The translations under genes and the position numbers were made by a program. This document shows, one piece after another, positions 1-8,545 of a DNA stretch of 49,620 bases; within the stretch, counting starts at the first letter, position 1; each line of letters starts with the position of its first letter. Source of the DNA: Haloferax massiliensis (GTDB lineage: Archaea; Halobacteriota; Halobacteria; Halobacteriales; Haloferacaceae); the NCBI RefSeq assembly GCF_001368915.1, contig NZ_CSTE01000002.1, forward strand, positions 938,920 to 988,539, given 5' to 3'. The notes beneath the pieces are model-generated. The model saw only the letters and a list, made by a program, of their open reading frames with translations, did not search any database and was not told the origin of the DNA.

Positions 1-1025
1 CGGCCATCGGCGTCAAGTTCGGGAGCGCCCGGACGGCGCTCGTCTTCGACGACGGCGACGCGGAGTCGACGGTTTGCCTCCCTTCGTGTCTGGCCGACGA
101 CGACGAAAGCGACGTCGCGCTCAGCGGCGACGAGCGCGTCCGCTGCGACGAGGCGGCGGTCCGACGGGCTCCCGAACGAGGCGAGTTCATGCTCCGCTCG
201 GGCGTGCCCGCGACCGCCCGCGACGCCGAGTTGTTCGAGCGGTTCGTCCGCGAACTCTGCGAGCGACACGACCTCCCCGCGGAGAGCGCCGTCGTGTACG
301 CGATGCCGACCGTCGACGACAGGGTCGGCCTCGCGAACTTCGGGACCGCGGTCGGCGAATGCGGTCTCGGCGAGGCGCTCGCTCGCGGGGTTCCCGAATC
401 GCTGTGCGCGTCGATTCCGCCGCTCGGCGACGGCATCGAGGCGGTCGACGAGGTCTTCGTCGCCGTCAACCTCGGTGCGACGAGCCTCGAAGCGTGCGCC
501 TACCGACACGGAACGCGATTGCTCCCGTTCGTCTCCGCGGACGCGTCCGGCGACCGCGTCGACCGGCGCATCGCCGAGGCTGTCGAGGCCGAGACCGGCG
601 GTCGCGCGACCATCGACCCCGTCACCGCCCGCGAGTACAAGGAGGGCCACGCCGACTTCGGCGGGTTCGAACCCTTCACCGACGCGGTCGAACACGGGAG
701 CGAGAGCGCACACGAGTTCACCGTCGAACGAGGTGTGATGGAACCGCTCGACGACTACCTCGACGACGCGGTCGCCGAGCTCGGCGACTTCTTCTCGCGG
801 TTGGCGAACGCGCACATGAAGACCTATCAGCTCGCTCGCGCCCGCCCGCTCGTCGTCTCCGGCGGGATGGCGTGCATCCCCGGACTGGTCGAGGAACTCG
901 AATCGCGTCTCGCCGCGGAACTCGACCGCCCCGTCGACGTGGTCGCTCCCGACGACCCGGCGACCGCCGCGGCCGAGGGCGCACACAGGCTCGCGGTGCG
1001 ACTCCGAGACCGGGACGCGGCCTGA
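1..1025 (+). CDS. Actin-family ATPase (salactin/volactin-like), 5' partial
   Basis: The reading frame is open from base 3 and the true start lies upstream of the window. The visible part has actin-superfamily landmarks: a phosphate-1-like segment at the very start (IGVKFGS), a phosphate-2-like VNLGATSLEA (near 466-495) and the adenosine-loop motif SGGMACIPG near 859-885. The family includes haloarchaeal cell-shape or cytoskeletal filaments (salactin, volactin) and is distantly related to MreB and FtsA; this protein would form ATP-dependent cytoplasmic filaments. The first internal ATG (189) would delete the phosphate-1 loop, so it is not the start. The family call is fairly firm; orthology to salactin or volactin versus a paralogue is not settled. 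Confidence 0.75.
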   Translation, partial: AIGVKFGSARTALVFDDGDAESTVCLPSCLADDDESDVALSGDERVRCDEAAVRRAPERGEFMLRSGVPATARDAELFERFVRELCERHDLPAESAVVYAMPTVDDRVGLANFGTAVGECGLGEALARGVPESLCASIPPLGDGIEAVDEVFVAVNLGATSLEACAYRHGTRLLPFVSADASGDRVDRRIAEAVEAETGGRATIDPVTAREYKEGHADFGGFEPFTDAVEHGSESAHEFTVERGVMEPLDDYLDDAVAELGDFFSRLANAHMKTYQLARARPLVVSGGMACIPGLVEELESRLAAELDRPVDVVAPDDPATAAAEGAHRLAVRLRDRDAA

Positions 1026-1450
1026 ACGGTCGGGAACCTCGTTTTTGCGCTGGCTTTGTTGCAGTCCGTAGAACCGACTAGAGCAGAGATGCACAGGGAG
1101 AGCGCGTTCGGCAACGCTTCGGAGAACTGGTGATCGAGTAAGGAGTCAATCGAGTCGCGACACCCAACTCTCACGGGGAACCCGACAGGAGTACAGTTGA
1201 AACCTTGAAATACTGACCGCCTACCGCGACTGTCCACCATCTAGATACGTGTGTGAAAGGTGAAGGAATTCCCCACCACCATGGAGAATACCCCACCTTC
1301 GTTCCCTTAACCGAGCGGACGTCTCGGTTAGGCAAGCCGGTGTTTTTTGTCAGAGGCACCCCGGCACCCGACAGTATTGGTCTATCGAAACAAAAACGGA
1401 GCGATTTATTCAGGATCGCCTCGGTCGTCCGCGGCCGCAATCCGGTCCAG
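1026..1450. other. Gene-free spacer with insertion-sequence-end-like motif and one hairpin
   Basis: No convincing gene is seen between the actin-like gene and the end of the kinase gene. At 1052-1063 the string GGCTTTGTTGCA resembles the terminal repeats of IS6- or IS5-type elements, but no transposase or matching partner end is visible. A perfect 8-bp stem (TAACCGAG / CTCGGTTA, 1308-1315 and 1323-1330) with a 7-nt loop could be part of a terminator or a regulatory site. The spacer may be a decayed insertion scar. Confidence 0.3.
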
Positions 1451-3574
1451 TCAGTCCGTCTCTGACTCGCTCGTCACCGTGCCACCGTCGCCGACGGAGA
1501 CCGCTCGGTCGGCGCTCCGGAGGCCGACGATTGCGACGGCCCCTCGCGGCTCGTTTTCCGCGAACCGGAGCCGACCGTTCGAGCGGTCGATTATCCACTG
1601 GACCAACCAGAGGCCGAGCCCGCTTATGTGCTGGAGCGGCGTCTCGGTTCCCGATTCGAGGACGGACAGTTCGGCGTCGGGGACGCCCGGTCCGTTGTCG
1701 GCGATTCGAATCTCGACGTAGTCGGTCGAGGGCTGACTCCGCTCGACGGTGACCGAGACCTCCGGGACGACGCGGTCGTTGTGTTCGAGCGCGTTGTCGA
1801 TGAGGTGCTTGAGCGCCGACTCGATGAGGTCGTCCGCGGAGACCCACATCTCCTCGGGCAGGTTCCGATGGACGATGGCCTCGGGGTAGTCGGACTCGAC
1901 GTCGTCCAACTGCGTCTCGATGCGCTCGACCACCTCGACGGGTTCGAGGCCGGACGACTCGCGGGTGAGCGTCGTGTCGATGTGCCGGGTCTGCTCGCCG
2001 AGTTCGACCAGCGACGACGCCTTCCGCTTTATCGTCCGAGCGTGGTCTTTCGACTCGGCGGGGATGCGTTCGTCGAGGAGGAGGTCGGCGTGGCCGAGGA
2101 TGACGTTCATGTCGTTTCTGAGGTCGTGCCGGAGGACCCGGTTCAACACCCGGAGGCGCTGTTCGTAGCGATGCCGACTCGTCACGTCCCGCGAGTTCAA
2201 CACGACGCCGCCGACGGCGGGGTCGTCGAGGAGGTCCACGCCCACCGTCTCGAACCGCCGCCACGAGCCGTTCTTGTGGCGGACTCTGAACTCCGCGCGC
2301 ACGGGCGAATCGCCGGTGACGACCTCGTCGAGGGTGTCGGCGACCCGGTCTCTGTCTTTGGGGTGGACGAGGTCGAGCACCGACTCGCCGACGAGCGCCT
2401 CGGTCCGATAGCCGAGCACCTCCGTCACCGAGGGGCTCGTGTAGGTCCGTTCGCCGGCCTCGTCGAGGACGGTGATGACGTCCCGCGAGTTCTCGATGAG
2501 CGCGCGGAACTCCTCTTCGGTGCGGCGGCGCTCCGTCACGTCGTAGAAGAGGAGCAAGCGCGCCCGGTCGTTCGTCTGGCCGCCGAGGGACTCGGCGCGG
2601 ACCTCGAAATACCGGCAGGCACCGCCGTCTTCGACGACCGCCTCGGCTCTGTCGCCGCCCTCCAACACCGCCCGAACCTCGGTCGGGACGCGGACGCTTT
2701 CGAGGACGGACTCGCCGATGCAGTCGGCGACCGGCCGCGCAAGCAGTTCCGAGGCGGCACCGTTCGATTCGACGATTCGGTCCTGTTCGTCGAGGACGAC
2801 GACGGCGTCGCGCATCTCCGAGAGAATCGCGTCGCGGGCGATGGGCGTGATGTCGAACAGCTGGTGTCTGAAGAGCGCCCAGAGCACGACGACCGAGCTG
2901 ACGCCGATAGAGACGGGGATCGGATTGATGCGGAACGGGAAGAAGAACTCGCCGCCGAGCGCGGCGAGAGGGATCACCCCGGCGACGAAGAGAAACCCGG
3001 CCTGTCGACGGTGGATGTTCGTGCTCTTGAGGTACGTCCGCGCGATGACGCTCACCCCGATGACGGCGACGCCGAACCCGTACACGGTGTGTGCGGCGAG
3101 AACGAGGTCCGGACCGAACGGACCGAGGAAGTCCGCGCCGGAGACGGTGAATCGGTCCGGTCGCGCGGCCCGCCAGAGGACGAGCGGCGACCCGAGCAGT
3201 CCGTGCGAGGCGTTCGTCAACTTGAGGGAGATAGCGACGGCGGGTTCGACGGCCAGAAAGCCGAGCATCCGCGAGGAGAGCAGTTGGTCCTCGCCGGCAT
3301 AGACGAGCGTGAAGACGAGCCATATCGTCGGGAGCACGGCCGCGCCGGCCCACGCCAACTGCGCGTAGAACAGTTCGCTGGCCGGCGTCGTCGCGAGGAA
3401 GACGAAGCCGTACGCGGTCGCCCAGACGCTCCCGGTGAGCGTCAAGAGCGCAAAGGGGAGACGGACGCGCCGCGAGTAGAGTCGGAACCGACCGAGAACG
3501 ACGAGCGTCACGACCCCGGCGAGGATGCCCGCGGCGAACAGCGCGTACGCGTGTGGGTACTCGACGCTGGTCAT
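1451..3574 (-). CDS. Membrane sensor histidine kinase (7TM-PAS-PAS-HisKA-HATPase)
   Basis: The 707-residue protein starts with seven or so hydrophobic helices (about residues 8-240, histidine-kinase 7TM N-terminal type), then a PAS-like region (about 250-345), a canonical PAS domain (about 352-465, with YTSPSVTEVLGY), the phospho-acceptor box LRHDLRND with His483, and an ATPase domain with N box around Asn594, DNGPG at 626-630 and GLGLWL at 652-657. It should autophosphorylate in response to a cytoplasmic or membrane signal. No response regulator lies next to it, as is common for haloarchaeal kinases. ATG 3574 is preferred; a GTG at 3634 would add 20 residues without hydrophobic character. 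A TATA-like CTTAAG lies at 3670-3675. Confidence 0.88.
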   Translation of the reverse strand: MTSVEYPHAYALFAAGILAGVVTLVVLGRFRLYSRRVRLPFALLTLTGSVWATAYGFVFLATTPASELFYAQLAWAGAAVLPTIWLVFTLVYAGEDQLLSSRMLGFLAVEPAVAISLKLTNASHGLLGSPLVLWRAARPDRFTVSGADFLGPFGPDLVLAAHTVYGFGVAVIGVSVIARTYLKSTNIHRRQAGFLFVAGVIPLAALGGEFFFPFRINPIPVSIGVSSVVVLWALFRHQLFDITPIARDAILSEMRDAVVVLDEQDRIVESNGAASELLARPVADCIGESVLESVRVPTEVRAVLEGGDRAEAVVEDGGACRYFEVRAESLGGQTNDRARLLLFYDVTERRRTEEEFRALIENSRDVITVLDEAGERTYTSPSVTEVLGYRTEALVGESVLDLVHPKDRDRVADTLDEVVTGDSPVRAEFRVRHKNGSWRRFETVGVDLLDDPAVGGVVLNSRDVTSRHRYEQRLRVLNRVLRHDLRNDMNVILGHADLLLDERIPAESKDHARTIKRKASSLVELGEQTRHIDTTLTRESSGLEPVEVVERIETQLDDVESDYPEAIVHRNLPEEMWVSADDLIESALKHLIDNALEHNDRVVPEVSVTVERSQPSTDYVEIRIADNGPGVPDAELSVLESGTETPLQHISGLGLWLVQWIIDRSNGRLRFAENEPRGAVAIVGLRSADRAVSVGDGGTVTSESETD

Positions 3575-3896
3575 GAGGTGGTCGTGGCTCGCATCTGTGA
3601 CTCTCTTGGAACTGTTCTTTCCGATGAGTGTCACATCGGATCGATATCAAACGTGTAGCCGGTTCGGAACTTAAGCGGTTCGCCCTGTCTATCAACGCTG
3701 ATATCGGGCTGGTTCAAGTCGGATCGGCCGTATAAGTCCCGGTAGCGCACTGTCGTTCCACCTGCCACTCGCCCCCATCATCCGATTATCAGTCACCCAG
3801 TTCGGACGACTCGGTCGGCCCGCGGAACCACGGAACTGTCACGCGTCGGACGTTCGCCCGAACGCTTAATTCGGATGGACGCACACGCAGGGATAG
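3575..3896. promoter_or_regulatory. Divergent promoter region
   Basis: This spacer separates the kinase (minus) from the FlaD/E-domain gene (plus). It holds a minus-strand TATA-like box at 3670-3675 and a plus-strand TTAAT near 3866-3870, about 28 bases ahead of the ATG at 3897. Apart from repeated CGGATCG strings near 3639 and 3719, no further structure or gene is seen. Confidence 0.45.
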
Positions 3897-4352
3897 ATGC
3901 CGCGCGAGTCACGTCACCCCGCCGACGCCGACGACCCGACCGGGCCGAGGCCCCGTCGCGGGGCCGGCGACCGAACGTTCGACTGGGCGGACCCGCCGAC
4001 GAACCGGACGTGGCGCGACGTGGCCCACGAGCGCCTCCTCGCAACGACCGCGGCGGTCACCTCGGACGGCGAGCCGTTCCTCGACGACGTTCCGCGGACC
4101 CCGCGGGCCGAGCGCGTGCTCCTCGACTGGTGTGTCCACCTGGTCGAGCGACTCGGCGGGCGCGGCGCGCTGGAGATGGCGTCGTACTACCGCGACATCG
4201 GCTGGATCGGCGACGGGGCCCACAACGCGATTCGCGAGCGCGTCGTCTCGTTTACCGTTCCCGCGGACTTCGAAGACGCGCCGACCGAAGAAGACCACGT
4301 CCGCAGTTTCTCGTACGTCGCCCGACTGTCGGCGATGGCCGACTCGGAGTGA
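3897..4352 (+). CDS. FlaD/E (ArlD/E)-domain protein
   Basis: This 151-residue soluble protein has a basic, Pro-rich N-terminus (about 1-30). Its C-terminal half resembles the archaellum FlaD/E domain: a segment around residues 62-118 with DVPRTP, LLDWCVHLVERLG, MASYYRDIGWIG and a final helix. Such domains form scaffold or switch components linking the archaellum motor to chemotaxis adaptors. It is not in an archaellum operon, so it may be a stand-alone paralogue acting in taxis or pilus assembly. ATG 3897 sits about 28 bases behind a TTAAT box, in keeping with a leaderless mRNA. Assignment rests on motif resemblance only. Confidence 0.6.
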   Translation: MPRESRHPADADDPTGPRPRRGAGDRTFDWADPPTNRTWRDVAHERLLATTAAVTSDGEPFLDDVPRTPRAERVLLDWCVHLVERLGGRGALEMASYYRDIGWIGDGAHNAIRERVVSFTVPADFEDAPTEEDHVRSFSYVARLSAMADSE

Positions 4353-4376
4353 GTCAGCGCCGGACTCGACGGCCGC

Positions 4377-5519
4377 TCAGAGGCCGAGTTCGCGGCCGAT
4401 GATGAGATGTTGAATCTCGCTCGTCCCCTCGCCGATCTCCATGAGTTTCGCGTCGCGGTAGAACCGCTGGGGCGCGAAGTCGGTCGTGTAACCGTAACCG
4501 CCGAGCACCTGCACCGCGTCTTCCGCGACCTCGCGGGCGGCCTCCGAGGCGTCGAGTTTCGCCAGCGCGGACTCCCGGCTCACCCGCTCGCCGGCGTCGT
4601 ACCGCGTCGCCGCCTTGTGGGTGAGCAGTCGCGCACGCTCGGTCTTGCGGTGCATCGAGACGAGTTTGTCGCGGATGGCGTCGAACTTCGCAATCGGCCG
4701 GTCGAACTGTTCGCGCTCTTGAGCGTACGATTTCGCGTGGCCGTACGCGCCCTCGGCGAGCCCGACCGAGAGCGCCGCGATGGAGATGCGGCCGCCGTCG
4801 AGGGTCTTCATCGTCTGTTTCCAGCCCTCGCCCTCCTCGCCGAGGAGGCGGTCCTCGGGCACCCAGCAGTCGTCGAAGGAGAGCTCGCAGGTCGGCGAGC
4901 AGTTGAGTCCCATCTTGTCCCACTCGGTCGTCACCTCGAAGCCGTCGTCGTTCTCGGGGTCGACGATGAACGTCGAGATGCCGTCGTAGCCCGCGCCGGG
5001 GTCCGTCACGGCCTTCACGAGGACCGAACCGGCGACGCTCGCGTTCGTGATGAACTGCTTCGTGCCGTCGATGACGTAGCCGTCGCCGTCCCGCTCTGCG
5101 ACGGTGTCCATGTCGCTGGCGTCGCTCCCGGAGCCGGGCTCGGTGAGCGCCCAGCCGCCGAGGTGCTCGCCGGTCGAAAGCGGCGTGAGCCAGCGTTCCT
5201 TCTGCTCGTCGGTGCCGAACAGCTCGATGGGCTTCGACGCGAGGCTGACGTGGGCGGCGTACGACAGGCCGATACCGCCCGAGACGCGACCGAGTTCCTC
5301 GACGACGAGGGCGTACATCAACTGGTCGCCGCCGAGGCCGCCGTACGCCTCGTCGATGGGGACGCCCATCACGTCCAACTCGGCCAACTGGTCGAATATC
5401 TCCGCGGGGAACCGGTGTTCGTCCTCGATGTCCTGCGCGATGGGGGCGATTTCTTCCTCGCAGAACTCGCGGACGGTGTCCCGAATCATCCGGTGTTCGG
5501 CCGGGATGTCGAAGTCCAT
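4377..5519 (-). CDS. Acyl-CoA dehydrogenase
   Basis: The 380-residue protein has standard family length and layout: an N-terminal helical domain, the central WALTEPGSGSDAS flavin/substrate segment, and a C-terminal helical domain with VLGGYGYTTDF and IGEGTSEIQ. Glu364 in the last motif is in the position of the catalytic base of short- and branched-chain acyl-CoA dehydrogenases. It would oxidise an acyl-CoA to the 2-enoyl-CoA with FAD and hand electrons to ETF. The start at 5519 (MDFDIP) is chosen because the nine extra residues from 5546 are poorly acyl-dehydrogenase-like. It is convergent with the FlaD/E gene and stands alone, so its acyl substrate cannot be told from context. Confidence 0.93.
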   Translation of the reverse strand: MDFDIPAEHRMIRDTVREFCEEEIAPIAQDIEDEHRFPAEIFDQLAELDVMGVPIDEAYGGLGGDQLMYALVVEELGRVSGGIGLSYAAHVSLASKPIELFGTDEQKERWLTPLSTGEHLGGWALTEPGSGSDASDMDTVAERDGDGYVIDGTKQFITNASVAGSVLVKAVTDPGAGYDGISTFIVDPENDDGFEVTTEWDKMGLNCSPTCELSFDDCWVPEDRLLGEEGEGWKQTMKTLDGGRISIAALSVGLAEGAYGHAKSYAQEREQFDRPIAKFDAIRDKLVSMHRKTERARLLTHKAATRYDAGERVSRESALAKLDASEAAREVAEDAVQVLGGYGYTTDFAPQRFYRDAKLMEIGEGTSEIQHLIIGRELGL

Positions 5520-5672
5520 GCGGCAAACTATCGCCGTGCCGGACATAAACTAATCGAACGACCATGAAGGATATGTGGCCGTGGAGGCGAAAGCGGCGGC
5601 CCGCTCCGGGACGCTCCCACCGCGTGGGAATGGCCGGTCGGGTCTTTTTGCGCCGCGCTCCGAGACGCTCGT

Positions 5673-6110
5673 ATGTACTCTCACATCCTCTTTCCGACCG
5701 ACGGAAGCGACTGCGCGGACGCCGCCTTGGACCACGCCATCGAACACGCCCGCACCTACGACGCGACGCTCATGGCGCTCTACGTCGCGGACGTGCGCGA
5801 GGTCGGCTACGCCGCGCCCGCGCTCTCGCTCGAACGGGTCCGCGAGGCGCTCCTCGAAAGCGGCGAACAGGTGTTAAATCGCGTCGCCGAGCGGGCCCGC
5901 GAGGCCGGCGTCGAGGTCGAGACCGTCGTCAGCGAGGGCACGCCCGCGAGCGAGATTATCCGCCACGCCGACGAGCAGGAGGCCGACCTCGTGGTGATGG
6001 GGACCCACGGCCGGAGCGGCATCGACCGCTACCTCATCGGGAGCGTCGCCGAGCGCGTCGTCCGCGGCTCCGACGCGCCCGTGTTGACCGTCCGACAGGA
6101 GTCGGCGTAG
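5673..6110 (+). CDS. Universal stress protein (UspA family)
   Basis: This 145-residue single-domain protein starts with ILFPTDGS and carries the ATP-binding signature of the family at residues 110-127 (GTHGRSG, then GSVAE). Family members bind ATP or other nucleotides as homodimers and help survival under stress. ATG 5673 lies about 27 bases behind a TTTTTGCG stretch, suggesting a leaderless transcript. The next gene on the same strand begins 39 bases later but has its own TATA-like box. Confidence 0.95.
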   Translation: MYSHILFPTDGSDCADAALDHAIEHARTYDATLMALYVADVREVGYAAPALSLERVREALLESGEQVLNRVAERAREAGVEVETVVSEGTPASEIIRHADEQEADLVVMGTHGRSGIDRYLIGSVAERVVRGSDAPVLTVRQESA

Positions 6111-6149
6111 GCCCACGAGGTTAAGCCGCCCCTCGTCTTACGGGGGTGC

Positions 6150-6947
6150 ATGGACCTCCGTCGGCTCGTCCGCGGCCGCCTCGGGTGGCCGCGTCTGGAG
6201 ACGGTCGCCCGCGAACTCGCCCGGCGATACGACCGCGACAGCCTCCACATCCGATTTCTTGAGGCGGACAACTGGCTTTCGACCCCGATGGTCGTCGACG
6301 ACGAGTGGTTCGTGAAAGTCATCTCCAAACAGAACTCGCTCGTCCACGCCGTCTTCACCACCGGGCGGAACCTCGGCGCGTTCTCCAGCGGGACGGAGGG
6401 ATTCTTCGGCCACTTCGGGACGCCGCTGGAGATGGCCGAACACGAACTCGAAGCCACGAAGCGACTCCGCGACATCGGCCTGCAAGCGCCCGCGCCGGTC
6501 GAGGCGTTCGAGGTGGACGGCCTCGGCGTGCTCGTCCTCGAATACCTGCCGAACTTCCACACCCTCGACACCGCCCCGCGGGAGGAGGTCGAACGGCTCG
6601 CGCCGGAGCTGTTCGCGGCGCTCGCGGAGATGCACGACAACCACCTCGCCCACGGCGACCTCAGAGCCGAGAACGTCCTCGTCCGCGAGGACGGCATCTA
6701 CTTCATCGACGCGACGAACGTCAACGACGAGGGGATGCGCGACGCCCGCGCGTACGACCTCGCCTGCGGGCTGGCCGCGCTCGAACCGCTCGTCGGTCCC
6801 AAGCGGGCCGTCGCCGCGGCGCTCGACTCCTACGACGCGGACGCGCTGTTGGACGCCGTCGACTTCCTCGACTTCGTCAACATCCGGCCCGACCACGACT
6901 TCGACGCCGCGTCGCTCAAAGGCGAGATAGAAAAGCACGCGGCGTAG
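6150..6947 (+). CDS. RIO-like serine/threonine kinase
   Basis: The 265-residue protein has a compact RIO/lipopolysaccharide-kinase-type fold: Lys56 in FVKVI as the likely ATP lysine, the catalytic loop HGDLRAEN with Asp170 and Asn175, and a metal-binding Asp187 in FIDATN, which replaces the DFG loop. The activation segment and substrate-binding region are absent, as in atypical kinases. It differs from ribosomal RIO1/RIO2, which carry IDxxQ at the metal loop, so its substrate is unknown. A TTAAG box near 6120 puts the ATG in a leaderless position. It converges on the ABC-transporter operon, with A/T-rich tracts at 6961-6980 that could terminate both transcripts. Confidence 0.78.
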   Translation: MDLRRLVRGRLGWPRLETVARELARRYDRDSLHIRFLEADNWLSTPMVVDDEWFVKVISKQNSLVHAVFTTGRNLGAFSSGTEGFFGHFGTPLEMAEHELEATKRLRDIGLQAPAPVEAFEVDGLGVLVLEYLPNFHTLDTAPREEVERLAPELFAALAEMHDNHLAHGDLRAENVLVREDGIYFIDATNVNDEGMRDARAYDLACGLAALEPLVGPKRAVAAALDSYDADALLDAVDFLDFVNIRPDHDFDAASLKGEIEKHAA

Positions 6948-7004
6948 TCGTCGGGGCCCGCGAAAACAGAACGAAAAACGCCGGGACGCGGGGCGCGAAC
7001 CGCG

Positions 7005-7742
7005 CTACTCGCCCTCGACGCCCTCGTAGTCCGCGCCGCCCATGTAGAGCCGCGAGACTTCGGGGTCGTCGAGGAGGCCGTCGGCGTCGCCCTCGTAGGC
7101 GACGGTCCCCTGGTCGAGGACGTAGCCGCGGTCGGAGATTCCGAGCCCCTCGCGGGCGTTCTGCTCGACCATCAGGACCGCCGTCCCGAGTTCGTTCACC
7201 TTCTTCACGTCCTCGAACACCGACTGAACGATGTTGGGCGCGAGGCCCGCCGACGGTTCGTCGATGAGAAGCACTTCGGGCTCCATCACGAGCGCGCGGG
7301 CGAACGCGAGCACCTGCCGCTGGCCGCCCGAGAGCGTCCGCGCCTTCGCCGAGCGCTTCTCGTCGAGAATCGTGAACTGGTCGTACAGCTCGTCGATGCG
7401 GGCCTGCAGGCCCTCGGAGCGGGCGACGCCGCCCATCCTGAGGTTCTCGTCGATGGTGAGAGAGGAAAAGACGTTGTCAACCTGCGGGACGTAGCCCATC
7501 CCGACGCGGACGAGGTCCTCTGGCTCCTCGCCGGTGATGTCCTGCCCACTCAGTTCGACCGAGCCGGTCCACGGCTTGAGGAGGCCGAACACCGTCTTGA
7601 GGACGGTCGACTTCCCCGCGCCGTTCGGCCCGATGATGCAGACGATTTCGTCAGATTCGAGGTGGAGCGTCAGGTCGCGGAGGACCTGCACCTCGCCGTA
7701 GCCGCTGTCGACGCCGGCGACGTCGAGTGCGCGGTTGGTCAC
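7005..7742 (-). CDS. livF: ABC transporter ATP-binding protein, LivF type
   Basis: This 245-residue ATPase has Walker A GPNGAGKST, signature LSGGQRQ, Walker B VLLIDEPSAGL and the LivF-type switch MVEQNAREGL. It would power uptake of amino acids (branched-chain, proline or short amides) as one of two ATPases of a HAAT-family importer. Its start overlaps the stop of the LivG-type gene by four bases (ATGA), so the two are translationally coupled. It is the last gene of a five-gene operon read from right to left. Confidence 0.92.
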   Translation of the reverse strand: MTNRALDVAGVDSGYGEVQVLRDLTLHLESDEIVCIIGPNGAGKSTVLKTVFGLLKPWTGSVELSGQDITGEEPEDLVRVGMGYVPQVDNVFSSLTIDENLRMGGVARSEGLQARIDELYDQFTILDEKRSAKARTLSGGQRQVLAFARALVMEPEVLLIDEPSAGLAPNIVQSVFEDVKKVNELGTAVLMVEQNAREGLGISDRGYVLDQGTVAYEGDADGLLDDPEVSRLYMGGADYEGVEGE

Positions 7743-8545
7743 GGGCCGGCCCCCCCGAGATACGCCTCGATGACGCGGTCGTCAGAGCGGACTTCGTCCG
7801 GCGAGCCCTCCATGAGCACCTTCCCTTGGTCGAGGACGATGATGCGGTCTGCGAGGTCCATGATAAACGGCATATCGTGTTCGATGATGAGGAAGGTCTG
7901 GCCCTCCTCGTTGAGTTCGCGGATGAACCGCTTGATGTCGTTCGCGAGCGTCGGGTTGACGCCGGCGACCGGCTCGTCCAAAAGCAGGATGTCGGGGTCC
8001 GTCGTGAACGCCCGCGCGAGCTCGACGAGCTTCATCTGCCCGCCGGAGAGGTCGGTCGACGGCTGGTCGATGAGATGCCCGATTTCGAACCGTTCGAGCA
8101 ACTCGCGCGTCTGTTCGATGTTCGCCCGCTCCTCTTCGGTCACGTCGGAGCCGGAGAGGAAAAGCGAGAAGACGGACTCGCCTTTCTGCGGGCCGGGACC
8201 GACGAGCATCGCCTCGCGGACGGACATCCCCTCCAGCCGCCGGGGCGTCTGGAAGGTCCGAACGAGCCCCTTTCGGGCGCGTTCGTGCGGTTCGAGGTCG
8301 GTGACGTCCTCGCCGTTGACGGTGACGTGACCGGCGTCGTTCTCGTAGAAGCCGGAGATGAGGTTGAACAGCGTGGACTTCCCCGCGCCGTTCGGTCCAA
8401 TCATCCCGGTGATGGTCCCGCGGTCGACCTCGATGGAGACGCCGTCGGTGGCGACGAGGCCGCCGAACGCCTTCTCCAAGTCGGTCGTCTTCAGAACGAC
8501 GTCGTCCTTGTCGAGGCGCGCTCCCTCGTACGCGTCGTCGTTCAT
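7739..8545 (-). CDS. livG: ABC transporter ATP-binding protein, LivG type
   Basis: The 268-residue ATPase has Walker A GPNGAGKST, the LivG-type FQTPRRLEGMSV loop, signature DLSGGQ, Walker B ILLLDEPVAGVNP and the switch histidine in IIEHDM. It pairs with the LivF-type ATPase downstream. Overlap with both neighbours is four bases on each side. The N-terminal 20 residues are acidic and family-atypical, a common halophilic feature. Confidence 0.92.
   Translation of the reverse strand: MNDDAYEGARLDKDDVVLKTTDLEKAFGGLVATDGVSIEVDRGTITGMIGPNGAGKSTLFNLISGFYENDAGHVTVNGEDVTDLEPHERARKGLVRTFQTPRRLEGMSVREAMLVGPGPQKGESVFSLFLSGSDVTEEERANIEQTRELLERFEIGHLIDQPSTDLSGGQMKLVELARAFTTDPDILLLDEPVAGVNPTLANDIKRFIRELNEEGQTFLIIEHDMPFIMDLADRIIVLDQGKVLMEGSPDEVRSDDRVIEAYLGGAGP

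Noticed and set aside
1628..3658. 676-codon open frame on the plus strand opposite the histidine kinase
   Set aside because: It is the GC-rich antisense shadow of the kinase gene; the minus-strand protein has complete domain motifs and this frame has none.
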